Source of the DNA: Porphyra umbilicalis
Lineage: Eukaryota > Rhodophyta > Bangiophyceae > Bangiales > Bangiaceae
Reading direction: 5' to 3'
Length of the DNA stretch: 64,000 nt
Assembly: GCA_002049455.2 (NCBI GenBank)
Contig: KV918853.1
Span: forward strand, 186,001 to 250,000
The notes below the pieces were generated by a model. That model saw nothing but the letters and a program-made list of their open reading frames with translations, was not told the DNA's origin and did no database searches. The translations under genes and the position numbers were made by a program. This document shows, one piece after another, positions 43,718 to 54,251 of the stretch (within the stretch, counting starts at the first letter, position 1; every line of letters begins with the position of its first letter).

Positions 43718-44344
43718 ATGTTGCCACCGCGTACAAGGCCCGAAGCGCGCTGCGGTCTCTGCCCACAGCGCACCCGCACGGGCGGCATCCTTCCTTCCCC
43801 ACTCATGGGGCCGCACTACATGGCAACGGGCAACATCCGACGTACTTACATTCATCAAATCTGCGCGCTGTGGGCTCCCGAGGTATACACCGACGAGCAA
43901 GGCTCCCTTCGTAACGTCATGCAGGCATACCGCCGTGGACGGCACATGCGGTGCTCGTCATCTGGATATCTCGGAGCGACGGTGGGGTGCCAAGTCAACT
44001 TCTGCCAAAGAGTCTTCCACTTCCTTTGCCTCCAGCACGGCCGGTGTGCTTTTGTCCAGGCACGCTACGCCGCGTGGTGCAGCCGCCACGTCCACGTTAT
44101 CGGCGACGAAGCGGACAAGGGCAATCTGTCTGTCGAAGGGCCCTCACTCGACGACGAGGGGGAGAGGGAGGACACAGACGATGAACAATACGGTGAGGCA
44201 GAGAAGGCGGACGCGGCGGACGAGGCGGACAAGGGGGACGAGGGGGACGAGGGGGACGAGGGGGACGAGGGGGGCGGGGGGGGCGAGGGGGGCGAGGGGC
44301 ACGATGGGGACAATGGGGACAAGGGGGACGAAGAAGAAGAATGA
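43718..44344 (+). CDS. Extended PHD (ePHD) finger protein, short, acidic tail
   Basis: From ATG 43718 the frame gives 208 residues. Residues 11-125 match the second half of a chromatin-type extended PHD: RCGLC, HQICALWAPEVYTDEQ, RRGRHMRCSSSGYLGATVGC, VFHFLC and WCSRH. In canonical ePHDs the CSSS position is C-x-x-C, so one zinc ligand appears lost. The tail after GDEADKG is Asp/Glu/Gly-rich, encoded by 9-bp repeats. ePHDs occur in trithorax, BRPF and JADE-type histone regulators, normally within larger proteins. Here it stands alone in repeat DNA, so it may be a fragment, or a gene whose 5' exons I cannot see. The frame is open upstream to about 43,649 without another ATG. Confidence 0.55.
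   Translation: MLPPRTRPEARCGLCPQRTRTGGILPSPLMGPHYMATGNIRRTYIHQICALWAPEVYTDEQGSLRNVMQAYRRGRHMRCSSSGYLGATVGCQVNFCQRVFHFLCLQHGRCAFVQARYAAWCSRHVHVIGDEADKGNLSVEGPSLDDEGEREDTDDEQYGEAEKADAADEADKGDEGDEGDEGDEGGGGGEGGEGHDGDNGDKGDEEEE
44226..44330. repeat. 9-bp GGGGACGAG minisatellite
   Basis: Tandem GGGGACGAG-like units, drifting into GGGGGCGAG and GGGGACAAT, encode the acidic Gly-Asp-Glu tail of the ePHD ORF. The repeat explains the tail without selection for its sequence. Confidence 0.8.
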
Positions 44345-47300
44345 GAGGAGGCGAGGGACGATGAAGAGGACGGAATACGGGTGTAAGGAGTGGACGACGC
44401 GAGAGGAGTGGACGACGACGAGAGAGAGGGACAGGCTGTGTAGCCTGCATCAAGACAGAGAGTGCTGAAGAGGACCATTTCATAATCACCAGGAGTCTGA
44501 CATGGCCGCCATCAGATACGACTGTCGTCCGCAACCTCACCTGCTCTCTGCCGGCGCGCTGCCCCCGCGATACCACGTCGACCGCATCCGACATAGCCCG
44601 CCGCGCAGGCTGCACCACCACGGCGTCGTGTGGATGCCGACGGGGCCCGCAGCCACCGACACCAGCACAGCGCGCTGGTTCGAGGGGGTCGTGTCGGCAC
44701 CGGCGCGGGCGGTGGCGACCAGGGAAAGGGTGGCAAGAAGGCGACGTATGGTTGCTCGTGCACAGAAGCAGAATCGGGGGTGGCTGCATGAGCGACGGCG
44801 ACGGCGGCAGTGGCGTGCACCTGCCGGTCTCCCGCCCACCGGTCAGCGGGACGAGCACGCCACGCGAGGAAGCGACGCCGTCAGCCGGCCTGGCCCGGCG
44901 GCGGGCATGGCCCGTGGTCGAGGCGGCGGCGAGCCCGAGCGACGACTGCCGGCAGGGGGTGGAGTGCGGGCGTGTCCTCCGTGGTATCTGCCGGTCGCTT
45001 GTCGGGCGAAGCGCGGAGGGGTGGGGTGCTTGTACAGTGAGCGCTTGCAGACGGCGCGACACGAAGCGCGGACGCATCGTCGCGTACGCCACCAGGCGCT
45101 GCCGCTGCCGCCCTCACCGCCTTGCGCAATGATAGTCAACGCCGCTGCCGCCGACTGTGCCGGGCGTTCCTCTCCGAGCCGTGCCACACGCGGCGGCGGT
45201 AGACACGTAGTCCGCACCCTCACCCTCCCCCCGCCGCCCACTGCCTAATAGATGGCCTCCAGGATGTTTCGTCACCACGGGGTCGGTGGCACCGGCGGCG
45301 CCCTGCGGGCAGTGGCCATCGCGTACCGGGGTTGGACAGGGGAGAATTCCCAGAAGGGGGCGCTGTGGCAGCGTCAGGGGACGTGCTCGACAATGACCAC
45401 GGTGCGCCAGCCCGGCTTCGGGCGTGCCAGGCCATCGATGGGATCCATCTATGTCCTCCCTGCCTGTCAGGTCAGGTGACCGGCTGCCGCGATCGCCACT
45501 TCCATGTCCTTACCCCCCCCTCCCGTCCCTGAACCCAAGGCAGGCCGAGATGCCCAGCTCACCTGTCACACGGTTTTTGATACGTGCCGCCAGGGCTGGC
45601 GGTGGGGGACGGACGGCCGTGTACGCGAAGCAAGGCCGTGAGCCCTACGTGGCGAGGCCTTGATTGGCACCCGTCGCCCAATTTTGTGTTCCCCGCAAGG
45701 CAGCGATCAGGCAGATGCACAAATGCTGACAGACTGCATGCAAGCCGGCAGGGTGGCTGACAGAATTCAATCATCCTATCAGACTGCACTGAGGTTTGCT
45801 TCCGACAACGTGGAGGACATTCGTTGGCTGAAAAGGCCATCGTGCACGAAGCATCATCATTTTGTTTTCAGTTCTCCTCCGCCAGCGTTGCATTGTTGCA
45901 TCGCATTTCCAAATCGTCTAGCCGCGGTGACGGTGCGGTGTTTCTCTTCCGGCTGTCATCGCGATGACCCGGTGGCTCCTCCCTACTTGCTCCCACGCTG
46001 TGCGTGATCGTCGCGGTCCATCGGTGTGGTGTGTGCTTGAAGCCTGCCGTGACAGCATCACTTTTGCGCAGCCGTGGCACATGGGGCACCCGGTCACCCC
46101 CCCCCCGCCTTAGGCGGCGATTCCGTCACTGCGCGTCGCCCGCATTGCGCGGCGGGTGGCATGGTTCGTCGAGGAGGGACGGGAGCGCAGCGGACGGCGA
46201 CTCGGCTCAGTCGGGAGACGAGTGCGCTCGTTTGCTTTGGCAGCTGTTCGACACCGACCTCAGTCGTGCCACCGCGGCAGTCGGCTCTGCGGCGAGCACG
46301 GAGCAGCGGCGGGTGTGACGGAGCCCACACCGCGCCAGCGACTGCTCCAAATGGCCATAACGATGCAAGTCCCAACCCTATCTACGCATCCAGCCCCCAG
46401 TGCGGTTGCAGGTTCCACATTGTGGGGTGCTCCTCCGTCACCTTATCGTCGACCGCCGCGCGGTGTCGGCCGACCAGCCGACCGCCGTCGTCCGCTGGGC
46501 GCCTGTCGAACGGCGCCGCGCCGCCGGGCTTGGGCTTGTCTGCAGGGGCACGCCGCGGCCACGCCCCAGGGATGCACCGGCAAAGGGATTGCGTAGCAAT
46601 AGCCGCCGCGTGTAAAGCAGCTCCTTGATGGCAGCTGGAAGGCGCTTCATGTATGCGCCCCCCTGTGGTCGGCACGCGTGTGTCGCACTCCGTCGTCACT
46701 ACCGTGTCTCTCGGCACCCATGTGCCACGCTCCGTCGTCACACCCGTGCCCCTCAGCACCGTTGCACAGTTCCACCAACCCACCCCCCTTCACTCACATC
46801 CCTTATTCGCCAGCAGCGTCGTGTGCACGGGGTGAGCAAGACACGCAAACACGTTCCGCGCAATTCATGGCGTGCTCCGGCAGCTCAATGTTTTCTGCAC
46901 CCTCGTAACCGCGTCGGGCCGAAAGCCGCGCACCCAGACTCTCTACAAGACCACCATCAAGCGCCCCACCTGCCGAGCCACCGCTGCTTCCATTGCGAGT
47001 TCTCCGTCGCCGTGCCCGTCGCCGTCGCCTTCGCCGTCGAGGGCGGCGAGGCCTGTTGAGAGAGAGCTTAGACACTGTGGGCGGGACATCGAGAGCGACG
47101 GCGTCGCCGACGGCATGTCAGCGCGGAGCAGCTAGAAACGTGGATGGCGTGGCCGGAGGAGTCATGCTGTTCATAGTCCATAGGCGGGGCATACATAGGC
47201 CCGCAGAGGTTCGTTCGCCTCAGCTCTTCTCATCATTGAGCTGCTCCGTACCTGGTTGCACCCCTACCCTCACCATTGAGTCGCTCGTCGGAGGGGATAC

Positions 47301-47403
47301 GGGCCACGTGCATTAGTCAAACTACCGTATAAATAAACATACACAGTCACCCAGAGATGCAACATCCCCCTCGTCAGAGAAGCGCTCCGATGCGGTCACT
47401 CTC
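44345..47403. other. 3-kb stretch with no convincing gene
   Basis: Frames up to about 330 codons on both strands overlap one another and are Arg/Pro/Ala-rich without domains. Minor repeats occur: about two 45-bp units at 46,665-46,760 and a CCGTCG hexamer tract near 47,000-47,045. An AT-rich patch at 47,325-47,345 precedes the transposase. Confidence 0.4.
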
Positions 47404-48429
47404 TCAGATAAGCAACGCCGCTACCTTATCAGCAACTCGTTGAAACTGTCCCGCAATCTGCGCCAACGTCAACCTCCCCACAGCAGCCGCCATGAGCTGC
47501 ATGGGCTTGTCTATGTAGCGACCGTTGGAGTACACGAGGTCGCGCACGTGCTTCTTCAGCTCCGAGATGACACCCTCGACAGGCTGCAAGTTTGGGGAGT
47601 ACGCTGGCAGGCGGATGCGGTGCATGCCGTTCTGCTGCATGAACTCGTCACCGGCCTCGTCGTGAATCCCCGCGTTGTCGTAGAGCACCACGCAGACGAC
47701 CGGCTGCAGCTCCCAGGGCAGGCCCGGTACGTACTTGTTCATCTTCATGTCCAGGCACTGCAGGAACAAGCGCCAGTCGTCGGACGTCTGCGCAGCCCCC
47801 AACACCACCGTCTGGTACCAGATGATACCCATCGTAAGGGATACAGCCATCATAGTGCTTGTCTTGGGCACGGTGCGCGGGTCACGGTCCAGCAGCTCAC
47901 ACCTCTCCCCCTTGATCGTGCGCCCGTACTTGCGGTACACATCCCCGCCGTCCGTGTGCGTCTCGTCAACGCTGACGAGGCAGCGCAGCGGCACCGCGTT
48001 CAGCATGACAGCAAATTCGCGCTGAGCTGCCTCGGAGCGCTCTAGAAACAGCCTCTCGACGCGCTTGCGCGTGTACCCCAAGTGGCGCATAACACGGTAG
48101 ACGGTGGACGCGCTTACGTAGCGGTGGTCCACGTCAGGGTAGTGAGTGGACAATGTGACGAGCAGGTCGACGTGGTCGCGTAGGAGGGCGACTGGCTCCT
48201 CCTCAGCGAGGAGCTTGACGGCGCGCACTAGGTCCACGTTGCGCACCGCCGCGTCCGCGTGCTTGTTGTGCAAGTGAGGTTCCGGCCAGACCGACCCAGT
48301 CGCCAGGAGCGCACGCCTTCAATGATCGATTGAGTGTGTAGAACAGCCTATGAAGATGGCCACATCGTCGATGGCGTAGCCCTCGTCCAGCAGCCCCAGG
48401 GCGTGGAGACGTTGCTCCTCCGAGAACAT
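47404..48429 (-). mobile_element. Tc1/mariner-IS630-type transposase gene with one in-frame TGA
   Basis: ATG at 48429 opens MFSEEQRLHALGLLDEGYA, an N-terminal helix-turn-helix, and the frame meets TGA at 48319-48321. The same frame continues to TAA/TGA-type closure at 47404 with the catalytic domain: ASTVYRVMRHLGYTRKRVER, VDETHTDG (first Asp), LYDNAGIH (second Asp) and LPAYSPNLQPVEGVISELK (Glu). There are 33 residues between the second Asp and the Glu. Total length would be about 340 residues, normal for the family. Apart from the single TGA between DNA-binding and catalytic parts the gene looks whole. I did not find convincing terminal inverted repeats, so element ends are unknown. Confidence 0.85.
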
Positions 48430-50340
48430 AGCGGCGACGCAGTCCACGCCGCCTTGCTTGTCCCGGTAGGAGGCGCCACCTCTTTCCCCGCACGCGATGG
48501 CCTCGCCGTCGGCGTCCGCATTGATCGACTCGGCGTACACGCGGGTGGGAAGGAGGGCGTCTCTGGGGCCCGTTTTTTAGGGCCTTGCAGACCGTCGTGG
48601 CTGCCGGGTGGTGCGTCGGCTCGTCTCTCGGCACAGGCACGGATTTGGAGGCGCCGCCGACGTCGTCGCACAGGCCAGATTCACACGCCTCTGTGTTGGA
48701 GCGTTTGGCGTCTGAAGTGACCTTGAAAGGGCCCGTGCCGGTGTCAGCGAGGGCACGGCCACAACAGCGGGCGTTGCCGGCCGCCCTCGGACCTTCCAGC
48801 GTCAGGGGCTGTCCGCCTTCTTTGTGGCAGACGGGTGAATGGAGACGGGGGATCCTGTCGGCGCCGCTTACAAAGCCAGGAAACAATAGCGAACAAATGG
48901 GCGACCGTCGCCCCGGCGTAGAGGTCCCCCGCACGGACGATGGCAGCACGGCTCCGGGGCGGTGGTGCAGGGCAAGGTGTGGCGCCACCAGTGACGACGG
49001 GGCGGAGTGACCTGGAGGAGATGGGGTTGTAGGCGTCGTTGCAGCTCCCTATTGTTGAGACGGGAGCCGGGGAAGGCGGAGGAGCGTCCATGTCAGCGTC
49101 GCTGGGGGTGGTGGTTGACGCCGTGTCACCGTGGGACACCCTGGGCGGGAGCTACCAGGAAATGTTCTGGTTGGTGACAGACAGCTGCTTCTCATTGCAG
49201 CCGCCCATTTAGTATCTCGCAGTCTGGATGGTGAAGCGCTGTTCTTCGCGCAGGTGGCCGCCCATGGGCTACCCAAGTGCTCTTTCGACAAAGGAACCAA
49301 AAACTCTGTCAGACTTGAGTCGCGCCCTTGACAGTATTTGACAGCCCATAGTCGTTAGAGCCGCCGGGAAGCACTTCGATCCGGCTGAGTCCTCGCGCGC
49401 ATCCGCTAAAGTCGCAGAGGGCTGCACCGTGCAGTGAATTCTCTCTGCCATGGAATCGCCTCGCCCATTGCACTCTGCTCAGGCGTACAACAGCTTGTCT
49501 CACGGACGCGATAGCTTCTCTAGACGGCGTGCCTGTACTGTACATCGCGACAGGCGTCTCTGAACTTGTGTCATGGAGGCCCTAGCGTGGGGGCACATGT
49601 TTCCGGCGCAAAGAGAAACCCAAGACGACTGGGCCGTATCTGCTCGACGGGAAAGGCGAAAGCCCCTGGCATTCGCATAGGGCATCACTTTTTGTGCGCT
49701 GCTTGTCGCTGATTGTCCGAGCACGCACGTGCTCGTGCGCCCAGGTGCTCTTGCCGTTGATGTTATCCACATTCAGGGTGTGTGGGAAGTCATCTAGTCT
49801 CCCATGCCGCCTTACGAAACCGTCAGGCGTAGTGAAAACGCCCAGGAACTTGCTTTGATCAGTCTTCGCGCGGTGCGCTCCCTGTTGTCTCGCTACCTCT
49901 GCGATGTAGCGGACTCTTCCAACTCGCGCTCAGTGTGGACGGGAACGGAAAGGCTGCAGCGTTCCGGCGTCATGTGCACCTTCGTGGTCACAGAAAAACG
50001 TGCGGCGCCGGGACGCCCTCTCCTGGTGGCGAAGAAGAGCAGGCACCACAGATTCAGAAAGCCAAAAAACAAATTGACTCAGAATTGATCAAGAAGCCAC
50101 TCAAAAAGTGGATGGCACTCCAACAGCGAATTCAGCCGACCCAACGACGTTCCCAGCCATCGAGGTTCTCAGCTCCGATCCCCAGGGAAGGGTGTAAGCA
50201 TTTCGTCTGCATTTTGCTTGCGAGATCTGGTGTGTTCGGCAAAGAATCCTCGGCGGAGCACCCGTGATCCATTTTCTGCCACACGCTAGCCGCTCCGAGG
50301 CTGCCAGCCAGTCTCGCGTCCGTGGCGCCGTCGCGCCGTG
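48430..50340. other. Repeat-block DNA, no intact gene
   Basis: A minus-strand fragment at 49,582-49,770 reads DNINGKSTWAHEHVRAR and resembles parts of transposon proteins, but is too short to place. Other frames show nothing. Confidence 0.35.
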
Positions 50341-50660
50341 GTCCACACCCCCGTCGTCGTCGGCTCCCCGTCGTCGTCCTCGGCCAACCCGTCGCGTCGG
50401 CGCCCCCGCTGTCGCCCCCATCATCGGCGCCTCTGTCGTGGTCGACACCCCCGTCGTCTTCGTCGGCTCCCCGTCGTCGTCCTCGCCCGCCCCGTCGTGT
50501 CGGCGCCCCGGCTGTCGCCCCCATCATCGGCGCCCCTGTCGTCGTCGCTCCCCCCGTCGTCGTCGCTCCCCCCGTCGTCGTCGCCACCCCTGTCGTCGTC
50601 GCCACCCCTGTCGTCGACGCCACCCCTGTCGTCATCGTTGCCCCCGTTGTCGCCGAAGAC
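50341..50660. repeat. GTCGTC-type minisatellite with higher-order unit
   Basis: A block of about 103 bp starting GTCGGCTCCCCGTCGTCGTC occurs at 50359 and again at 50462; from about 50,540 it gives way to 18-bp units such as GTCGTCGTCGCCACCCCT, about six times. All frames through it are periodic (Val/Pro or Thr/Gly repeats), so ORFs here are repeat artefacts. Confidence 0.85.
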
Positions 50661-51877
50661 GACGCCGACCCTGCCATACACGGCGTGTGCGTCTCCTCTT
50701 CCCCGAGTCACATCCTAGCTGGCCCCCAGATGACCCATGGGCCCGACAGTGCCCAAGCTCTTGCAGCTCTCTGTGAATGCGGCGCTGACACCACCACCCT
50801 CTCCACACGCGCCACCCCCTACACTCAACCGTCAGCCCCAGATCCCGGTCTATCGAGGTAGTTGGCAGGCGTGGGGGGGCGGGACTGTGGTATGAGAGTC
50901 AACATGAGACGCGGTTGGTTGGTATGTGGCATAGAGGTGCGGTGGGCGCTGCGGGGGGTGCAGGAACGGAGAGACGCCCAGTTACCGACAGGACGCTGGT
51001 CGGCCAAGCATCCCCACCCAGTGACGACGCGTATTCGTCCATGCTTTCGCCGTCGGTGGCGCGTTCCCCGCGACCCCCTGCCGCCCCTGCGGCCAAGCCC
51101 TTGTGCGCGTCGCTCGTCGTGGTGCCTTTTGTTGCGTTGGCGCCGCTGTCTCCCTGTTACCTCCTCTTCGCGTCGAGGCACTTGCTGCCGGCCACGTCGT
51201 TCACGAGGTGGGCTTCGGCACCGCCCTGGACACCAGAGTCTATTTAATATTCGACACGGCCGTGACCTTCGTTTTTCGCGTCGCCGTGGACGGGCGGGAC
51301 GGCAGCACCGGATGGGTGGTGGCCGCTGCGTGGAGGTCGCCGATTAGTGGAGCAGTCGGGGGCCTGCGAGGGGCATTGGCGACCGTCGATACCGTCGGGG
51401 TGGCAGGGGCAGCTGCTTGGAGGACCGTCCGTTTCCAGCGAGCGCTGTGGGGGGGTTGGGCGCGGAGACTGGACGTTATTTTTATATCTCTAGTGCTCTC
51501 GGAGGCTGCCAAAGGGACGGCGGACACGTTTTTCAGAGCCGGTGGTGATACTGGCGCGGGACCAGAGAGACTCTAAGCGGTCGCTCCAGCAACGGCTATC
51601 GGCGTGGATTAGTGCCTGGTCTGTACGGCCGGTGCGCATTTGGGGGGCATCACCGAGCTGCAGAAGCAACGTGAACTCCTGCTCGAGGTCTTCGCGTACC
51701 CCAATCACCAACCCTTCCGACGCAAACGTAGCAGTGGCCTCCCGTCCTGCGCCTCCAGCGAGGTCGCCCGACGACATCCCATCACCTCTTCCCCTATTCA
51801 TCTTCCCTACTCTCCCTCACTCGCCTCCTTGATCCTTTCCTCGTCATCTGCCTCCGCTCGCCATAGCTGCAGCCGCC
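50661..51877. other. No gene recognised
   Basis: A plus-strand frame at 51,103-51,576 (157 codons, Ala/Val/Arg-rich) lacks domain likeness. The last 100 bp (CT-rich, 51,780-51,870) may be the leader of the next ORF. Confidence 0.35.
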
Positions 51878-52561
51878 ATGGCAAAAGTTTATGGCAAGCG
51901 CGCTCGGGCAACTCCCGCTCCATCCACTGCGTCCACGCCCACGGGCACGCCATCCAGTTCTCTCTCCGTGTCCACGCCAATTCGTGGTCGCGGTCGAACA
52001 CGGCGACAACCACTCGCCGATTCTGAGATGGCCGGCGTGGCAGCGGCACTCTTCCGCCTGATGGAGCCCACCATCGCGACGATGATGGCTCGTACGCCAT
52101 CGTCATCTCCAGATGCTCCTGCCGCTCCTGCGGCCTTGCCTCCCGCATCGTCAGGGAGCTCCATCGGCGTGCCGACGCAGCAGCTGCAGGCGCTGCTCGA
52201 GCGCGCCATCAAGAAGAGGTTTGAAGCCTTCGAGGAGCACATCAAGAAGTTTGAGCCGATGGGAGGCGTCGTTGTCGAGCGCGTGGCTAAAAACTTGGAC
52301 GAGACGCTGAAGCGGGTCATGTAGAAGCGCTCTGCGATGCAAATGTCGGACAAAAAGGTGCACAGGGCTCTCAAAAAGGCGTTCCCTACCGCAGCCATTC
52401 GCAATGACCACGCGCACGTTTTCAGCAATATTATGATCTCAACTACCGACAAGCCGAAGGCGCAAGGCGACACTGTGACGCCATGTTTCCCACAGGGCCG
52501 AGCGCTGCTGGAGACGTCTGCCAAGGAGCGCTTCCAACAGATCTGCTTGGCAGTGCCCTAG
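51878..52561 (+). CDS. Unrecognised basic protein ORF with one in-frame TAG
   Basis: ATG at 51878 in the context GCCATGG, after a CT-rich leader, opens MAKVYGKRARATPAP. A Ser/Thr/Pro-rich, Arg-containing N-terminus is followed by amphipathic helices (QLQALLERAIKKRFEAF). TAG at 52322-52324 ends a 148-residue frame, but the same frame continues for 78 more codons with equally protein-like sequence (KKVHRALKKAFPTAAIRND) to TAG at 52559. It may be a decaying gene or transposon ORF. I recognise no family. Confidence 0.35.
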
Positions 52562-53053
52562 CGTCTACTCATCGCCAAAGCCAAGAAAACAAGAGATCAG
52601 CAGCCGCTCATCATCCGCGGCAGGTCTAGCGTCAATCCGCAGTCGATGCCCACCTGTCGACGAGTGACGGCCGCTCCAGGGCCTCAGATTGGGTGCGCGT
52701 CACCTTAGTGCCCTCGGTCGGAACGCCGTTTGTGAATGCAATCATTGTGCGGCCAGCGCCGGTCTTCCCGGTCGGCAACAAGGCTACGCTCCGGCCCTTG
52801 GGCGGGCCACCGAGTGTGGCAGGGCCAGAAGGGCCACCCCCTGCACGGCCGGCCCCGCCGGCGGTGACAACGATGACGCCGGCGCCAGAGCCAACGGTGG
52901 ACGAGATGCCCGTTGCCCCTCCCGCCGAACCCACGGGAGACCCGATCGCTAAATGATAAGTCCGGGCACCGCCCGGCGCCGCCACCGGCCGCCAGCTGCT
53001 TAACGACCGCCGCCGCCTTGGACGAAGCGGTGATTTTCGCATAATTTGCGGCG

Positions 53054-53950
53054 GTGGGGAAGGCCGCAAAAAGGAGGCCGTGCCACCGCCAGGCGGCGGT
53101 GCCAGTGGGACTGACAGTCGTGGTCGTCGCCGCATCTCTTCTGAGGAGCTCTTCCAGGAGCACCCCCTGTAGCACCCCCAGCAACCGGCCCAGGAACACC
53201 CCCAGAAACACCCCCAGTAACACCCCCAGTAACACCCCCGGTGCCAGACCCAGGAACATCCCCAGCAGCACCCCCAGTAAAACCCCCAGTAACACCCCCA
53301 GAAACACCCCCAGAAACATCCCCAGTAATAGCCCGGGTAACAGCTTTTATCAGCCTCTTCACGCCACCGACGCGCTCATCCGTGGTGCTTTCCAAGAATT
53401 AAGATGCGCGGCAAGAAAGATGTTCTACCATATGTTTGCGTATCACCTGCTCAAGATGTGTGCCAGCATTGCGTTGACCACGCATGACGCCAATGAGCCG
53501 GCTGTCGACGACGCCTCGGACTCGGTGTATTTCGACATCACGATGACGCTGACAGCGCCAGTCTCGGGCATGATGGGGACAGCGGACGCTCTCGCACCTC
53601 GTCATAAGACCGACCCAGAGCCGAGCTCGCCTTTGGCGGGCGAGGACGTTGTCACCCGCTTTGACAACCTGTACAGTGTTGCGAAGACGATCTTGATGGT
53701 TGTTGTGCGGACCTCGGTTACTTTCTAGAAGCGCGCCATCGTCGCCTTTGCCAATACTGTGCGCACTCTGATGCTCTCGCAAGACTTGGCATGGTTGCAC
53801 AAGCCTCATAAAGATGAGGAAGAAGGAAAGGAGCCTGGCGAGTGGAGGCTAATGCTACCGAGGCTCGACGCACGCCTCGAGTTGGAAATCTCGACACAGT
53901 GTTTGACCCCGGTAGAGAAGCACTCGATGAACACCAGCGCTCGGGAGTAG
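53054..53950 (+). CDS. Unrecognised ORF with NTPR/NTPS repeats and one in-frame TAG
   Basis: The part to 53,340 is a 12-bp minisatellite translating as RNTPSNTP repeats. The part from about 53,345 looks like a genuine protein (LIRGAFQELRCAARKMFYHM, then an acidic stretch). TAG at 53726-53728 is followed in frame by about 74 further codons (LMLSQDLAWLHKPHKDEEE) to TAG near 53,950. No family recognised. It shares with the 51.9-kb ORF the sequence TAGAAGCGC at the internal stop. Confidence 0.3.
53180..53332. repeat. 12-bp minisatellite AACACCCCCAGT
   Basis: About twelve imperfect copies of AACACCCCCAGT, varying to AACATCCCCAGC. It explains the NTP-type amino-acid repeats in the plus frame and Gly/Val repeats on the minus strand. 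Confidence 0.85.
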
Positions 53951-54251
53951 GCATCGGCGGCGGTGTCCAAGCGAGAGCTTGGAACGCCCGGGGCGACGGC
54001 GGGACGTGGTCGGGGGTTGGGAGCGACGGATGGGGCTGGTGAAAGTCCAGTAGCGCCGCTTCGAGGCGCCTTTCATTTCCTTTTGATGGGTCAAAGTTGG
54101 CTACGAGACCTGGCAAGGTGACAGGTTGCCAAAGTGTGTGATATGAGCGGTGTTTAGAGCGCATGCATTGAGTGTTGGGAGTGGTTGCATGTACATCAAC
54201 AGAATACGCGAGTTGCTCCTGTGTATGATACAAGCCATGCGTACGATTAGA

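Noticed and set aside
47404-48429. Bacterial contamination as source of the IS630-like transposase
   Set aside because: Flanking DNA is continuous eukaryotic repeat sequence, and Tc1/mariner-IS630 elements are common in eukaryotic nuclei.
50341-50660. Val/Pro- or Thr/Gly-repeat protein across the GTCGTC repeat
   Set aside because: Every frame on both strands is open and periodic because the 18-bp unit is a multiple of three. No flanking domain supports any of them.
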